From Streptomyces albus subsp. albus (GTDB lineage: Bacteria > Actinomycetota > Actinomycetes > Streptomycetales > Streptomycetaceae): 64,000 bases of DNA. A program made the position numbers and the translations under genes. Location: contig NZ_JODR01000022.1 in assembly GCF_000725885.1 (NCBI RefSeq), positions 1 to 64,000 on the forward strand. The letters are read 5' to 3'. How positions within the stretch are numbered: position 1 is the first letter of the stretch; every line of letters begins with the position of its first letter. The notes under the pieces were generated by a model. It was not told the origin of the DNA, searched no databases, and was given only the letters and a program-made list of their open reading frames with translations. Of this stretch, positions 33,719 through 41,649 are shown piece by piece.

Positions 33719-34740
33719 CGGCGCCGCCGCAGGGTCTCGTCGACGGCGCCGGCCTCGGACGCGGCGCGCAGCACGGCCAGCCGGGTGAAGCGCTCGTCGA
33801 AGTCCTGGCGACTCAGCCCGTGTTCCCGGTAGGCGTCGGCGAGTTCGAGCGCGCCCTGCTTGACCGTCCACGCGCAGTCGAAGCCGGGTATCGCGGCGCG
33901 GAACCGGGAGAAGTCCACCCGGTAGGAGCGCGGGTCGGCACCCGTCTCGCCGGTGATCACCACCCGTGAGCCGGGCACCGCCCCGGCGACCTGTTCGGCG
34001 ATCTCGGCGACCGTGACGTTGTTGGTCTCGCTGCCGATGTTGAAGGCGCGGGCGTGCACCGCCTCCCGCGGCGCGGTGAGCGCGGCGGTGAAGGCCTGTG
34101 CGATGTCGGCGGCGTGCACCAGCGGACGCCAGGGGGTGCCGTCGGAGAGGACCAGCACCTCCCCGGACAGGAGCGCGTGGCCCACCAGGTTGTTGAGCAC
34201 GATGTCGGCGCGCAGCCGGGGGGAGTGGCCGAAGGCGGTGGCGTTGCGCAGGAACACCGGGCTGAAGTCGCCGTCCGCCAGCGCGTGCAGATCGTCCTCC
34301 ACCCGCACCTTGGACTCCGCGTACGGCGTCACCGGGCGCAGCGGGGCGTCCTCGCCGACGAGTTCGTCGCCGCCGGCGGCGCCGTAGACCGAGCAGGTGG
34401 ACGCGTACAGGAAACGCCGCACACCGGCGTCGCGGGCCAGCCGGGCCAGCCGTACGGACGCATGGTGGTTGATGTCGTAGGTGAGGTCCGGAGCCAGCGC
34501 CCCCAGCGGATCGTTGGAGAGCGCGGCCAGGTGGATCACCGCGTCCACCCCCGCCACGTGCTCGGCCGTGACGTCGCGCAGGTCCACCCGGTGTCCCGGC
34601 GGGTCCGCCGGGCGCGGGCCCAGCACGCAGTCGGCGAACAGGCCGGCGTCCAGCCCGACGACCTCGTGCCCGGCGGCCGTCAGGACCGGGGCCATCACGG
34701 TGCCCAGGTAGCCCTGGTGTCCGGTCAGCAGAACGCGCAA
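33715..34740 (-). CDS. NAD-dependent sugar epimerase/dehydratase
   Basis: 341-residue extended SDR. It has VLLTGHQGYLGTVMAP (GxxGxxG), STCSVYGAAG and the catalytic Tyr-Lys in PYAESK. The start codon appears to be TTG at 34740. Probably converts a nucleotide-linked 4-keto sugar in the CDP-sugar branch. No other 4,6-dehydratase-like gene is seen in the operon, so this enzyme or a chromosomal one must supply the keto step. The gap to the next gene is 3 bases. Confidence 0.88.
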   Translation of the reverse strand: MRVLLTGHQGYLGTVMAPVLTAAGHEVVGLDAGLFADCVLGPRPADPPGHRVDLRDVTAEHVAGVDAVIHLAALSNDPLGALAPDLTYDINHHASVRLARLARDAGVRRFLYASTCSVYGAAGGDELVGEDAPLRPVTPYAESKVRVEDDLHALADGDFSPVFLRNATAFGHSPRLRADIVLNNLVGHALLSGEVLVLSDGTPWRPLVHAADIAQAFTAALTAPREAVHARAFNIGSETNNVTVAEIAEQVAGAVPGSRVVITGETGADPRSYRVDFSRFRAAIPGFDCAWTVKQGALELADAYREHGLSRQDFDERFTRLAVLRAASEAGAVDETLRRRR

Positions 34741-34743
34741 TCT

Positions 34744-35391
34744 TCAGTCCCCCAGGTCGAGAGTGAGTTTGGTGACGGCGAACGCCTCCGCGTAGCGCGC
34801 GTGGCATTCGATACCGCGGATACGGGCCAGCCCGAGGAAGGCCTCCCGGTCGTACCAGGGACGGTGCCGCTGCGAGGGGTAGTGCTCCTGGAGCAGTTCC
34901 GCCTTCCGCTCGGCGACCTGCGGCGACAGCGGCTGGTACGCCGCCATGCGGCCGAGGTCGCCGTCCCACTTGACGATCTCGTAGCCGAGCACGAGGTGGT
35001 CGCGGAACGCGGTGGTCATCAGCTGCGCCAGGCCGCGGTGGTCCTGGTGCGCGTCGTCGGTACGCGGAGCCAGCACCAGGTCCGGCTCCGTCCGCGCGCG
35101 CAGCTCCTCGACCATGGCCTTGGCCTCGTCCCACTGCGCCGGCAGCCGGCCGTCCTGCAACTTGTGGACCGTGAGCCCCAGTTCGGCGCCCGGGCAGAAC
35201 GCGGCGAGCGCGGCCTGCTCCTCCGGCTCGCGTTCGGTGCCACCGCCGGAGAGCACCAGAGCGTCGACGCGTAGACCCGGCCGCGCCAGGCACATCGACA
35301 GCAGTGTGCCGCCGGCGCCGATGGCGATGTCGTCGCAGTGCGCGCCCACCGCCACGATCCGCTCCAGCCGCCCGGCCCCGAGCCGGATCAC
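34744..35391 (-). CDS. PIG-L family deacetylase
   Basis: 215 residues from GTG 35391, which has AAGGAGGG just upstream. The zinc site is VGAHCDDIAIGAGG (His, Asp-Asp), with the second His in DDAHQDHRGL. The family removes N-acetyl groups from GlcNAc-type sugars (LmbE/MshB). In this operon it probably deacetylates a sugar intermediate. It overlaps the cytidylyltransferase stop by four bases. Confidence 0.88.
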   Translation of the reverse strand: MIRLGAGRLERIVAVGAHCDDIAIGAGGTLLSMCLARPGLRVDALVLSGGGTEREPEEQAALAAFCPGAELGLTVHKLQDGRLPAQWDEAKAMVEELRARTEPDLVLAPRTDDAHQDHRGLAQLMTTAFRDHLVLGYEIVKWDGDLGRMAAYQPLSPQVAERKAELLQEHYPSQRHRPWYDREAFLGLARIRGIECHARYAEAFAVTKLTLDLGD

Positions 35392-36218
35392 GAAGCCCTC
35401 CTTCCGGCGCCGTGCCCGCTCCCGGCCGCACCGGCCTGCGTGCCGTCCTGTTCCCACACGGCCCACGGGCGGTCGCCCCGGGCGTAGGCGGCGTCGAGCG
35501 CGGCCCGCTCCTTTACCGTGTCGGTCGGCTTCCAGAAACCGCGGTGCCGGTGCGCCACCAGCCGTCCCTGCTTGGCCAGTTGGGCGCACCCGTCGGTGAC
35601 CAGGTCACCGTTCTCGGGAATGTGGTCGAAGATCTCCTGGCGGAGCACGAAGTAGCCGCCGTTCTCCCACAGCGGCAGTTCGCTGACCGCCGTGATGCCA
35701 CCGACCAGGCCGTCCTCGCCCAGCTCCACGCAGTGGAACGAGGACTGCGGCGGCACCACCATCATCGACGCGCCCGCGTCCCGCCGGGCGAACTGGTCGA
35801 TCATCCGGGGCAGCGGTGCGTCGGTGAGCACGTCGGCGTAGTTGGCCAGGAACATCTCCTCGCCGTCCAGGTGGTGCCGCACCCGGCGCAGCCGCTCGCC
35901 GATCGGTGACTCGATGCCCGTCTGCACGAACGTGATCGTCCAGGACGCGATGTCGGTGGACAGCAGCTCGGTGCGCCCGTTGCGCAGCACGAAGTCGTTG
36001 GACGCCGTCTCCTCGTAGGTGAGGAAGAAGTTCTTGATGTGGTGCGCCCCGTAGCCGAGGCACAGGATGAACTCCGTGTGCCCGAAGTGCGCGTAGTAGC
36101 GCATGACGTGCCAGATCAGCGGTCGCGGGCCGACCATCGCCATCGGTTTGGGCACGTCGTCGGACGCTCCGCTGCGCATCCGCAGTCCGTAACCGCCGCA
36201 GAAGAGTACGACCTTCAT
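35388..36218 (-). CDS. Glucose-1-phosphate cytidylyltransferase-like nucleotidyltransferase
   Basis: 276 residues of the RfbF type: FCGGYGLRMR (nucleotide loop), DVPKPMAMVGPRPLIWHVMR and GFWKPTDTVKE. RfbF makes CDP-glucose from CTP and glucose-1-phosphate, the entry to 3,6-dideoxy and branched CDP-hexoses. The last 25 residues are a Gly/Ala-rich tail. ATG 36218 shares a base with the methyltransferase stop. No obvious CDP-glucose 4,6-dehydratase is next to it. Confidence 0.9.
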   Translation of the reverse strand: MKVVLFCGGYGLRMRSGASDDVPKPMAMVGPRPLIWHVMRYYAHFGHTEFILCLGYGAHHIKNFFLTYEETASNDFVLRNGRTELLSTDIASWTITFVQTGIESPIGERLRRVRHHLDGEEMFLANYADVLTDAPLPRMIDQFARRDAGASMMVVPPQSSFHCVELGEDGLVGGITAVSELPLWENGGYFVLRQEIFDHIPENGDLVTDGCAQLAKQGRLVAHRHRGFWKPTDTVKERAALDAAYARGDRPWAVWEQDGTQAGAAGSGHGAGRRAS

Positions 36219-37525
36219 CACTTGACCTCGACAATGCTCAGTTCCGGTATGGGGAAGACCAGCCGGCCGCCCCACTCGTGCACGAAGGAGAGCTGCTCGA
36301 CCAGTTCGGCCCGCAGGTTCCAGGGGAGGACCAGTACGTAGTCCGGCCGGTCGGCGCTGATCTGCTCGGGCGGCAGGATCGGGATACGGGTGCCCGGGGT
36401 GAACCGGCCGTGCTTGTAGGGGTTGCGGTCGACCGTGTAGGGGAGCAGATCGGGCCGGATGCCGCAGTGGTTGAGCAGGGTGTTGCCCTTGCCCGGGGCG
36501 CCGTAGCCGACGACGGTCTCGCCGCGCTCGGCCGCCTCGATGAGGAACCGCAGAAGGTCGCGGCGCACCTTGGCCACCCGTGCGGAGAACTCGGTGTACC
36601 CGGACAGCTCCTGCAGCCCGGCGGCCTTCTCCCGGTCCAGCACCCCGGCGACCCGCTCCCGGGCCCCCGGTGCCTCCCCGCGCGTCCGGCCGGGGAGGGC
36701 TGCCGCGGCAGGGGAGGTGCCGTCGGACGGTTCGCCGGCCGCCTCGACGGGCCGTGCCCACAGCCGGATCGAGCCGCCGTGCGTGGGCAGCAGCTCGACG
36801 TCCACGAGGGCGAGTCCGCCGCTCGCCAGCGCCCGGGCCGCGGACGCGACCGTGTAGTACTGGAAGTGCTCGTGGTAGATCGTGTCGTACTGGTTCTGCT
36901 CGATCAGGGACAGCAGATGCTGCACCTCGATGGAGACCCAGCCGTCGTCGGCGACCAGTGCGCGCAGCCCCCGGGTGAACCCCACCACGTCGGGGATGTG
37001 CGCGTACACGTTGTTGGCCACGACCAGGTCCGCCGGGCCGTGTTCGGCGCGGACCCGGGCACCGGTCGCCGGGTCGAGGAACGCCGTGAGCGTGGGTACG
37101 CCCGCCTCCCGCGCCGCGGCACCGACGTTCACCGACGGTTCGATGCCCAGGCAGCGGATGCCGCGGTCCACCATGTGCCTCAGCAGATAGCCGTCGTTGC
37201 TCGCGACCTCCACCACGAAGGCGTCCTCGCCCGCGGCGTCGAGCTCCAGCCGCCGCACGGCGCCGTCGACGAACGCGCGCGCGTGCTCCACCCAGGACGT
37301 CGAGTAGGAGGAGAAGTACGCGTACTGCGTGAACGTCTCCTCCGGAGTGATCAGCGGCGGGATCTGCGCGAGCCAGCAGTCGGTGCACACCCGCAGGTGC
37401 AGCGGGTACGCCGGCTCCGGCTGGTCCAGTTGGTCCGCGGCGAGGAAACTCTCGCACGGCGGTGTCGCGCCGAGATCGACGACGCTTGCCATCGCCGCCG
37501 AGCCGCAGAGTCGGCATCGTGTCAT
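36218..37525 (-). CDS. Sugar C-methyltransferase (SAM-dependent, zinc-ribbon type)
   Basis: 435 residues. An N-terminal zinc-binding region has CRLCG and CTDC. The central SAM domain has VVEVASNDGYLLRHMV. The C-terminal Methyltransf_14 domain has VGYGAPGKGNTLLNH. The central YHEHFQYY supplies the catalytic His pair of the TylC3/NovU family, which C-methylates 4-keto sugars. A Gly/Glu/Pro-rich insertion (about 260-285) is unusual. Next to the cytidylyltransferase it predicts a branched-chain CDP-sugar. Confidence 0.92.
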   Translation of the reverse strand: MTRCRLCGSAAMASVVDLGATPPCESFLAADQLDQPEPAYPLHLRVCTDCWLAQIPPLITPEETFTQYAYFSSYSTSWVEHARAFVDGAVRRLELDAAGEDAFVVEVASNDGYLLRHMVDRGIRCLGIEPSVNVGAAAREAGVPTLTAFLDPATGARVRAEHGPADLVVANNVYAHIPDVVGFTRGLRALVADDGWVSIEVQHLLSLIEQNQYDTIYHEHFQYYTVASAARALASGGLALVDVELLPTHGGSIRLWARPVEAAGEPSDGTSPAAAALPGRTRGEAPGARERVAGVLDREKAAGLQELSGYTEFSARVAKVRRDLLRFLIEAAERGETVVGYGAPGKGNTLLNHCGIRPDLLPYTVDRNPYKHGRFTPGTRIPILPPEQISADRPDYVLVLPWNLRAELVEQLSFVHEWGGRLVFPIPELSIVEVK

Positions 37526-38808
37526 CTACTGCCCCCATCCCTGCCCGCGCGGCCGTCCCGCGGCGAGCCAGTGTTTCCGTCCCCTGCCGGCGGCGGGACC
37601 ACCCCGCCGCCGGACCGGCCCGCGATGGCGCCGCGGTAGCCGTCCACCAGGCGTTCCAGCCCGACCTGCGGGCTGAACCCCTGCTCGTAGCGGCGCCGGG
37701 CCGCCTGCCCCATCTCCCGGTTGCGGGCCGGCCCGGACGTGATCCGGCGCAGACACGAGGCGAGCGAGGCGGCATCACCCGGCCGGTGCAGCAGCCCGGT
37801 CAGCCCGTCCTCGACGAGTTCGGTGAAGGCACCGTGACCGGCCGCGACGGCCGGGACTCCGGCCGCCATCGCCTCCACGACGACCAGGCCGAACGCCTCC
37901 AGCCACGTCGAGGGCGCGACCACGGCGACCGAGCGCGCGACGGCCTGCCGGCACTCCGCCGGGCCGTACAGGCCGGCGTACCGCACGTCGTCCCGGCCCG
38001 CCGCCCAGGCGCGCACCTCCCGCTCCAGCGGTCCCGCGCCGGCGACCACCAGCGGCACGCCCGCGCCGCCGCCCGCGGCGATCTCGTCCCACGCGGCCAT
38101 CAGCAGCCGCACGCCCTTCGCCTCGGCGAGCCGGCCGAGGTAGAGCAGATGTTCACCGCTACCCGTTCGCCGGGCGTCCGTGTCCGGCACGAAGTTGTGC
38201 TTCACCGCCAGCCGCCCGGCCGGCAGGCCGGCCGAGACCAGGACATCGCGCTGTGCCGCCGAGATGCAGAAGAACCGCTCCACGCCGGACCACCACCGCC
38301 GCCGGTTGACCGACAGGCTGACCGCGAGCGGCACCGTCGCCAGCCGGGAGCCGCGGTAGCAGCCGTGCCGGACGGCGGGCAGCGGTGCCGACCCGACGCA
38401 CTCGGTGCACGGCCTGCCGTCCCGCTGCAACGTGCCGGGCGGACAGACCTGCGTGTAGTTGTGCAGCGTGGCGACGGCGGGCACACCGGCGTCGGCGCAG
38501 GCCGCCAGCACGGCGGGCGACAGCAGCGGGAAGACGTTGTGGACGTGCACCACGTCCGGGCGCTCGGCGCGGAGCCGGGCGGCCAGCTCCCGGCGGACCG
38601 CCGGGTTCCACGGCACCAGCAGCGGCACCGCGGCCTTGCCCGGCAGGGACCGGGCGGCGATGTCGTCGCTGCGCCGCTCGAACGTCCCGACCCGGTGGCC
38701 GGCCGCGCGCAGCAGCTCCACCTCCTGGTCGACGACGTTGTTCTCCCCGCTCGGCTGTGCCGAGGCGTAGCGGTTGTGCACCACGAGGACGTGCATGCGT
38801 GAGGTCAT
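37522..38808 (-). CDS. Glycosyltransferase family 4
   Basis: 428 residues, GT-B fold. The N-terminal VVHNRYASAQPSGENNVVDQ is the acceptor side. The C-terminal EAFGLVVVEAMAAGVPAVA holds the ExxxxxxxE donor motif. A Cys-rich insert (VCPPGTLQRDGRPCTECVGS) near residue 125 is typical of a subset that binds metal or forms disulfides. The extreme C-terminus is Gly/Arg-rich and disordered. ATG 38808 overlaps the polymerase stop. Confidence 0.9.
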   Translation of the reverse strand: MTSRMHVLVVHNRYASAQPSGENNVVDQEVELLRAAGHRVGTFERRSDDIAARSLPGKAAVPLLVPWNPAVRRELAARLRAERPDVVHVHNVFPLLSPAVLAACADAGVPAVATLHNYTQVCPPGTLQRDGRPCTECVGSAPLPAVRHGCYRGSRLATVPLAVSLSVNRRRWWSGVERFFCISAAQRDVLVSAGLPAGRLAVKHNFVPDTDARRTGSGEHLLYLGRLAEAKGVRLLMAAWDEIAAGGGAGVPLVVAGAGPLEREVRAWAAGRDDVRYAGLYGPAECRQAVARSVAVVAPSTWLEAFGLVVVEAMAAGVPAVAAGHGAFTELVEDGLTGLLHRPGDAASLASCLRRITSGPARNREMGQAARRRYEQGFSPQVGLERLVDGYRGAIAGRSGGGVVPPPAGDGNTGSPRDGRAGRDGGSR

Positions 38809-40106
38809 CTCCCCTCCCCGGCCCATCGCGGGAAGCGTCGTCGGGAAACTTCGGGCGCCGACAGGGGCGGCGCCGCGGCGGGCGGCGCCGCCAGCAGCGA
38901 GGCCGCCACGGCCAGATGCAGCAGGTAGGGCGAGGCGTCGCCCAGCCCGGCCTCCGTGTACGACGCGATCGCGCAGTAGCTGATCAGGAAGATCGCGCAG
39001 GCCCGCGCCGGCGACGGTGGCCGCAGCAGCGCGACGCCGCCGAGCACGACGAGGGCGGTCGCCACCAGGGCGATGCCGATCCAGCCCTGTTCGTGGTAGA
39101 CGGCCAGCCAGCTGTTGTCGATGGGCAGCCCGCCGAACGACTTGTCGCCCAGGCCCACGCCGAACACCTTCTCCGAGGTCGTCCGGGGCGCCGCCAGCAG
39201 CGCGTCCCAGACCTTGGCCCGGCCGGTGAGGCTGGAGAGGTTCTCCTGGCTCTGCCCGCGCAGGAACCACTCCCGTAACGCGGAGGCGAACCCCACCCCG
39301 GCCGCCGCGGCGCACAGCGCCGCCCAGGTGAAGAACCGGCGGGCGGCGGCACTGGTCAGCACGAGCGAGCCGATGGCCAGCGCCAGCCCGATCAGCAGAC
39401 CGAGCGTGGCCGTCCGGGTGTGGGTCAGCAGGAGCAGGACGAGCGACGGCACGATGACCACCGCCGCGCTCACCCTGTCGGTGTGCCCGCTCAGGACGAG
39501 CAGCACGGCGAGCCCGATGATCACCGCGGCGTACTGTCCGATCTGCGGCGGGGTGAGCGGCCACAGCGCGCCGACCAGCCGCCCGCCGTACAGCTCGGGC
39601 ATCGCCGCGCCCGGTGAGACGACCGCCCCGGCGGCGACCGAGCCGAGCACCGCGAAGTACATCCGGATGTGGTGCCTCACGAACGTCAGGCCGCCGTCCC
39701 ACCATCGGGTGAGCAGCCACAGCGTGCTGACGAACAGAGCCAGCCGGGCGCAGCGGAACAGCGCGCCGAAGCCCGATTCCAGGTGCAGGCTGGAGAGCAC
39801 GCTCGGCACCAGCAGCAGGGTGAGCAGGAGCACGAAGGCGCTGGGCCTGATGCGCAGCCGGGGATTGAGCGCGAGCGCCAGCGCGAACGCGGCGGCCAGC
39901 GCCCCCATGGTGACCATCTGGATGAGGGAGCGGGGCAGCGGGATGACGGTCTCGGCCCCGGCGGAGCCCAGCGTGTTGAGAACGAGCAGCCCCCACACGA
40001 TGCCCACCGCCCTCGGTGTGGTGGTGGGGCAGGGCCCGGCGCCGGACCGTGCGCCCGCTGTACGAGGCCCGTCCGGCAGCCCGCCGTGCCGCGGATTCCC
40101 GCCCAT
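38805..40106 (-). CDS. O-antigen ligase/Wzy-type polymerase
   Basis: 433-residue integral membrane protein with about eleven helices. A large extracytoplasmic loop in the last third contains LTGRAKVWDALLAAPRTT and GLPIDNSWLAVYHEQGWIG, the Wzy_C signature. It should polymerise flipped repeat units. ATG 40106 starts one base after the beta-helix gene stop. A longer upstream reading exists but adds no recognisable domain. Confidence 0.88.
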   Translation of the reverse strand: MGGNPRHGGLPDGPRTAGARSGAGPCPTTTPRAVGIVWGLLVLNTLGSAGAETVIPLPRSLIQMVTMGALAAAFALALALNPRLRIRPSAFVLLLTLLLVPSVLSSLHLESGFGALFRCARLALFVSTLWLLTRWWDGGLTFVRHHIRMYFAVLGSVAAGAVVSPGAAMPELYGGRLVGALWPLTPPQIGQYAAVIIGLAVLLVLSGHTDRVSAAVVIVPSLVLLLLTHTRTATLGLLIGLALAIGSLVLTSAAARRFFTWAALCAAAAGVGFASALREWFLRGQSQENLSSLTGRAKVWDALLAAPRTTSEKVFGVGLGDKSFGGLPIDNSWLAVYHEQGWIGIALVATALVVLGGVALLRPPSPARACAIFLISYCAIASYTEAGLGDASPYLLHLAVAASLLAAPPAAAPPLSAPEVSRRRFPRWAGEGR

Positions 40107-40107
40107 C

Positions 40108-41640
40108 TCAACCACCGGCCCGCGGGTCGAGGGTGCTGTCCGTGTCCTGCCGGTACGGCGCGCTCTGCCACTGCCCGAAGTCGAGCACCCGGCTCGGGTC
40201 GTGGGCGACGAACGTCCACGGCCCGAGGTAGACGTTGTCGTGCCAGCGGTTGTGCTGCTTGTGGGTGATCGCCTCGGCCACCCGCTCGCCCTGGTACGGC
40301 GACCAGTCCGGATACGTCCCGTAGTTGGCCAGCACCGCCATCCGGCCGCACTTGACCGTGCACTCGACGACGGACTCGTCGAGCACGAAGCGGTTGTGAT
40401 GGATGTCGACCCGCTGTGTCTTCCACCGGCAGTCGGCGTACAGCGGCGCGGTGGCGATCGCCGGCCGCGCACAGCGGTCGGTGTCCCGCACCAGCAACGT
40501 GCAGTCGCCGGAGGAGGTGTTGGCCGGACTGTTGCAGAACCGGTCGGCGTTCTCCCACAGGGTGATCCCGGACCAGTTGTTCTCCAGCACGTTCCGATAG
40601 ATCTCGATCTTGTCCGTGCGGGCCTCGATGCGCGGCTCCCCGCCGGACTCCGACAGGTAGACCGTCGCGAACGGGAAGCTGTCGCCGCGGTCGGCGTTTT
40701 TGCGGCCCTCCACCCAGTTGTTCCGCCGGATCGCGTTCTCGCGGATGACCGCGTTGTAGCTGGCCTCGTAGATCAAGGCGGCGCCGTCGTTGGCCTCCAG
40801 AACGTTGTCCTCGATACGGAAGTCGTTGTTGTTGGTGTCGGCCCACAGCCCGGCTCCGCGGTTGCCGTGGACCCAGTTGCCGCGCACCTGAGCGCCGTCG
40901 ACGGCCCAGAACTTCACCCCGCCCGTGCAGCCGCAGCCCGGCCGCCGCCGCTCCCAGTCGTCACGGTTGTTGGCCACGACCTCGTTGCCCTCGACCACCA
41001 GATCTCGGAGGGGGCCGTCGTCCTTGTAGGCGTTCATGCCGTACTGGCCGTTGCCGCGCAGACAACTGGCGCGGACCCGCTGGCGGGAGCCGGCCATCAG
41101 CCCGGCGCCGGAGTTGTGCTGGATCGTCGTGTGCTCGATCACCCACCCGTCGGCCGAATCGTGGTTGACCACGCCCTCGTCGTGCGGCGCCACGAAACCC
41201 TGCACGGTCAGATGGCGGATGGTGACATCCCCAGCCCTGCCGCCGAACGCGTACTGGTTGGTCTTCCGGCCGTCGAGCACCGCCCCCGGCGCGCCCAGGT
41301 AGCGGTTCCCCTTCTTGGGGACGACCTGGGAGTAGCGGTCCGGTTCGAGCCGGTGCTTGCCCGGCCGCAGCCAGAAGGTGGTGCCGGCGGGATGGCTCCG
41401 GGTCTGCGCGGCCAGATCGCCGACCACCGCCGGATCGACCTTCACCGCGCCCGCCGGCGCCTTCGTCGGCCCGGCCGCCGGTTTCGCGCACACCCGGGCC
41501 ACGGACGGGGCCACCGACGCGGGCGGCCGGCCGGCCGGCTTTTCCGGGGCGCCGGGCGTGCCCACGCAGCCGGCCGCGCCCAGCACGACCAGCGCCGTCG
41601 CCGCCGCGGGCAACGCCCGGCGCCACCTCTCGACCCCCAC
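40108..41640 (-). CDS. Right-handed beta-helix lipoprotein
   Basis: 510 residues from GTG 41640. The signal peptide ends VLGAAGCVG (lipobox), so it is exported and membrane-anchored. From about residue 90 there are repeated parallel beta-helix turns with Asn/Gly ladders such as DVTIRHLTVQGF, GWVIEHTTIQHN and KIEIYRNVLENNWSG. This fold occurs in polysaccharide lyases and in C5 mannuronan epimerases such as AlgG. No catalytic set could be assigned by eye. Beside a heparinase-type gene it probably processes the exported polymer. Confidence 0.85.
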   Translation of the reverse strand: MGVERWRRALPAAATALVVLGAAGCVGTPGAPEKPAGRPPASVAPSVARVCAKPAAGPTKAPAGAVKVDPAVVGDLAAQTRSHPAGTTFWLRPGKHRLEPDRYSQVVPKKGNRYLGAPGAVLDGRKTNQYAFGGRAGDVTIRHLTVQGFVAPHDEGVVNHDSADGWVIEHTTIQHNSGAGLMAGSRQRVRASCLRGNGQYGMNAYKDDGPLRDLVVEGNEVVANNRDDWERRRPGCGCTGGVKFWAVDGAQVRGNWVHGNRGAGLWADTNNNDFRIEDNVLEANDGAALIYEASYNAVIRENAIRRNNWVEGRKNADRGDSFPFATVYLSESGGEPRIEARTDKIEIYRNVLENNWSGITLWENADRFCNSPANTSSGDCTLLVRDTDRCARPAIATAPLYADCRWKTQRVDIHHNRFVLDESVVECTVKCGRMAVLANYGTYPDWSPYQGERVAEAITHKQHNRWHDNVYLGPWTFVAHDPSRVLDFGQWQSAPYRQDTDSTLDPRAGG

Positions 41641-41649
41641 GCGCCCCTC

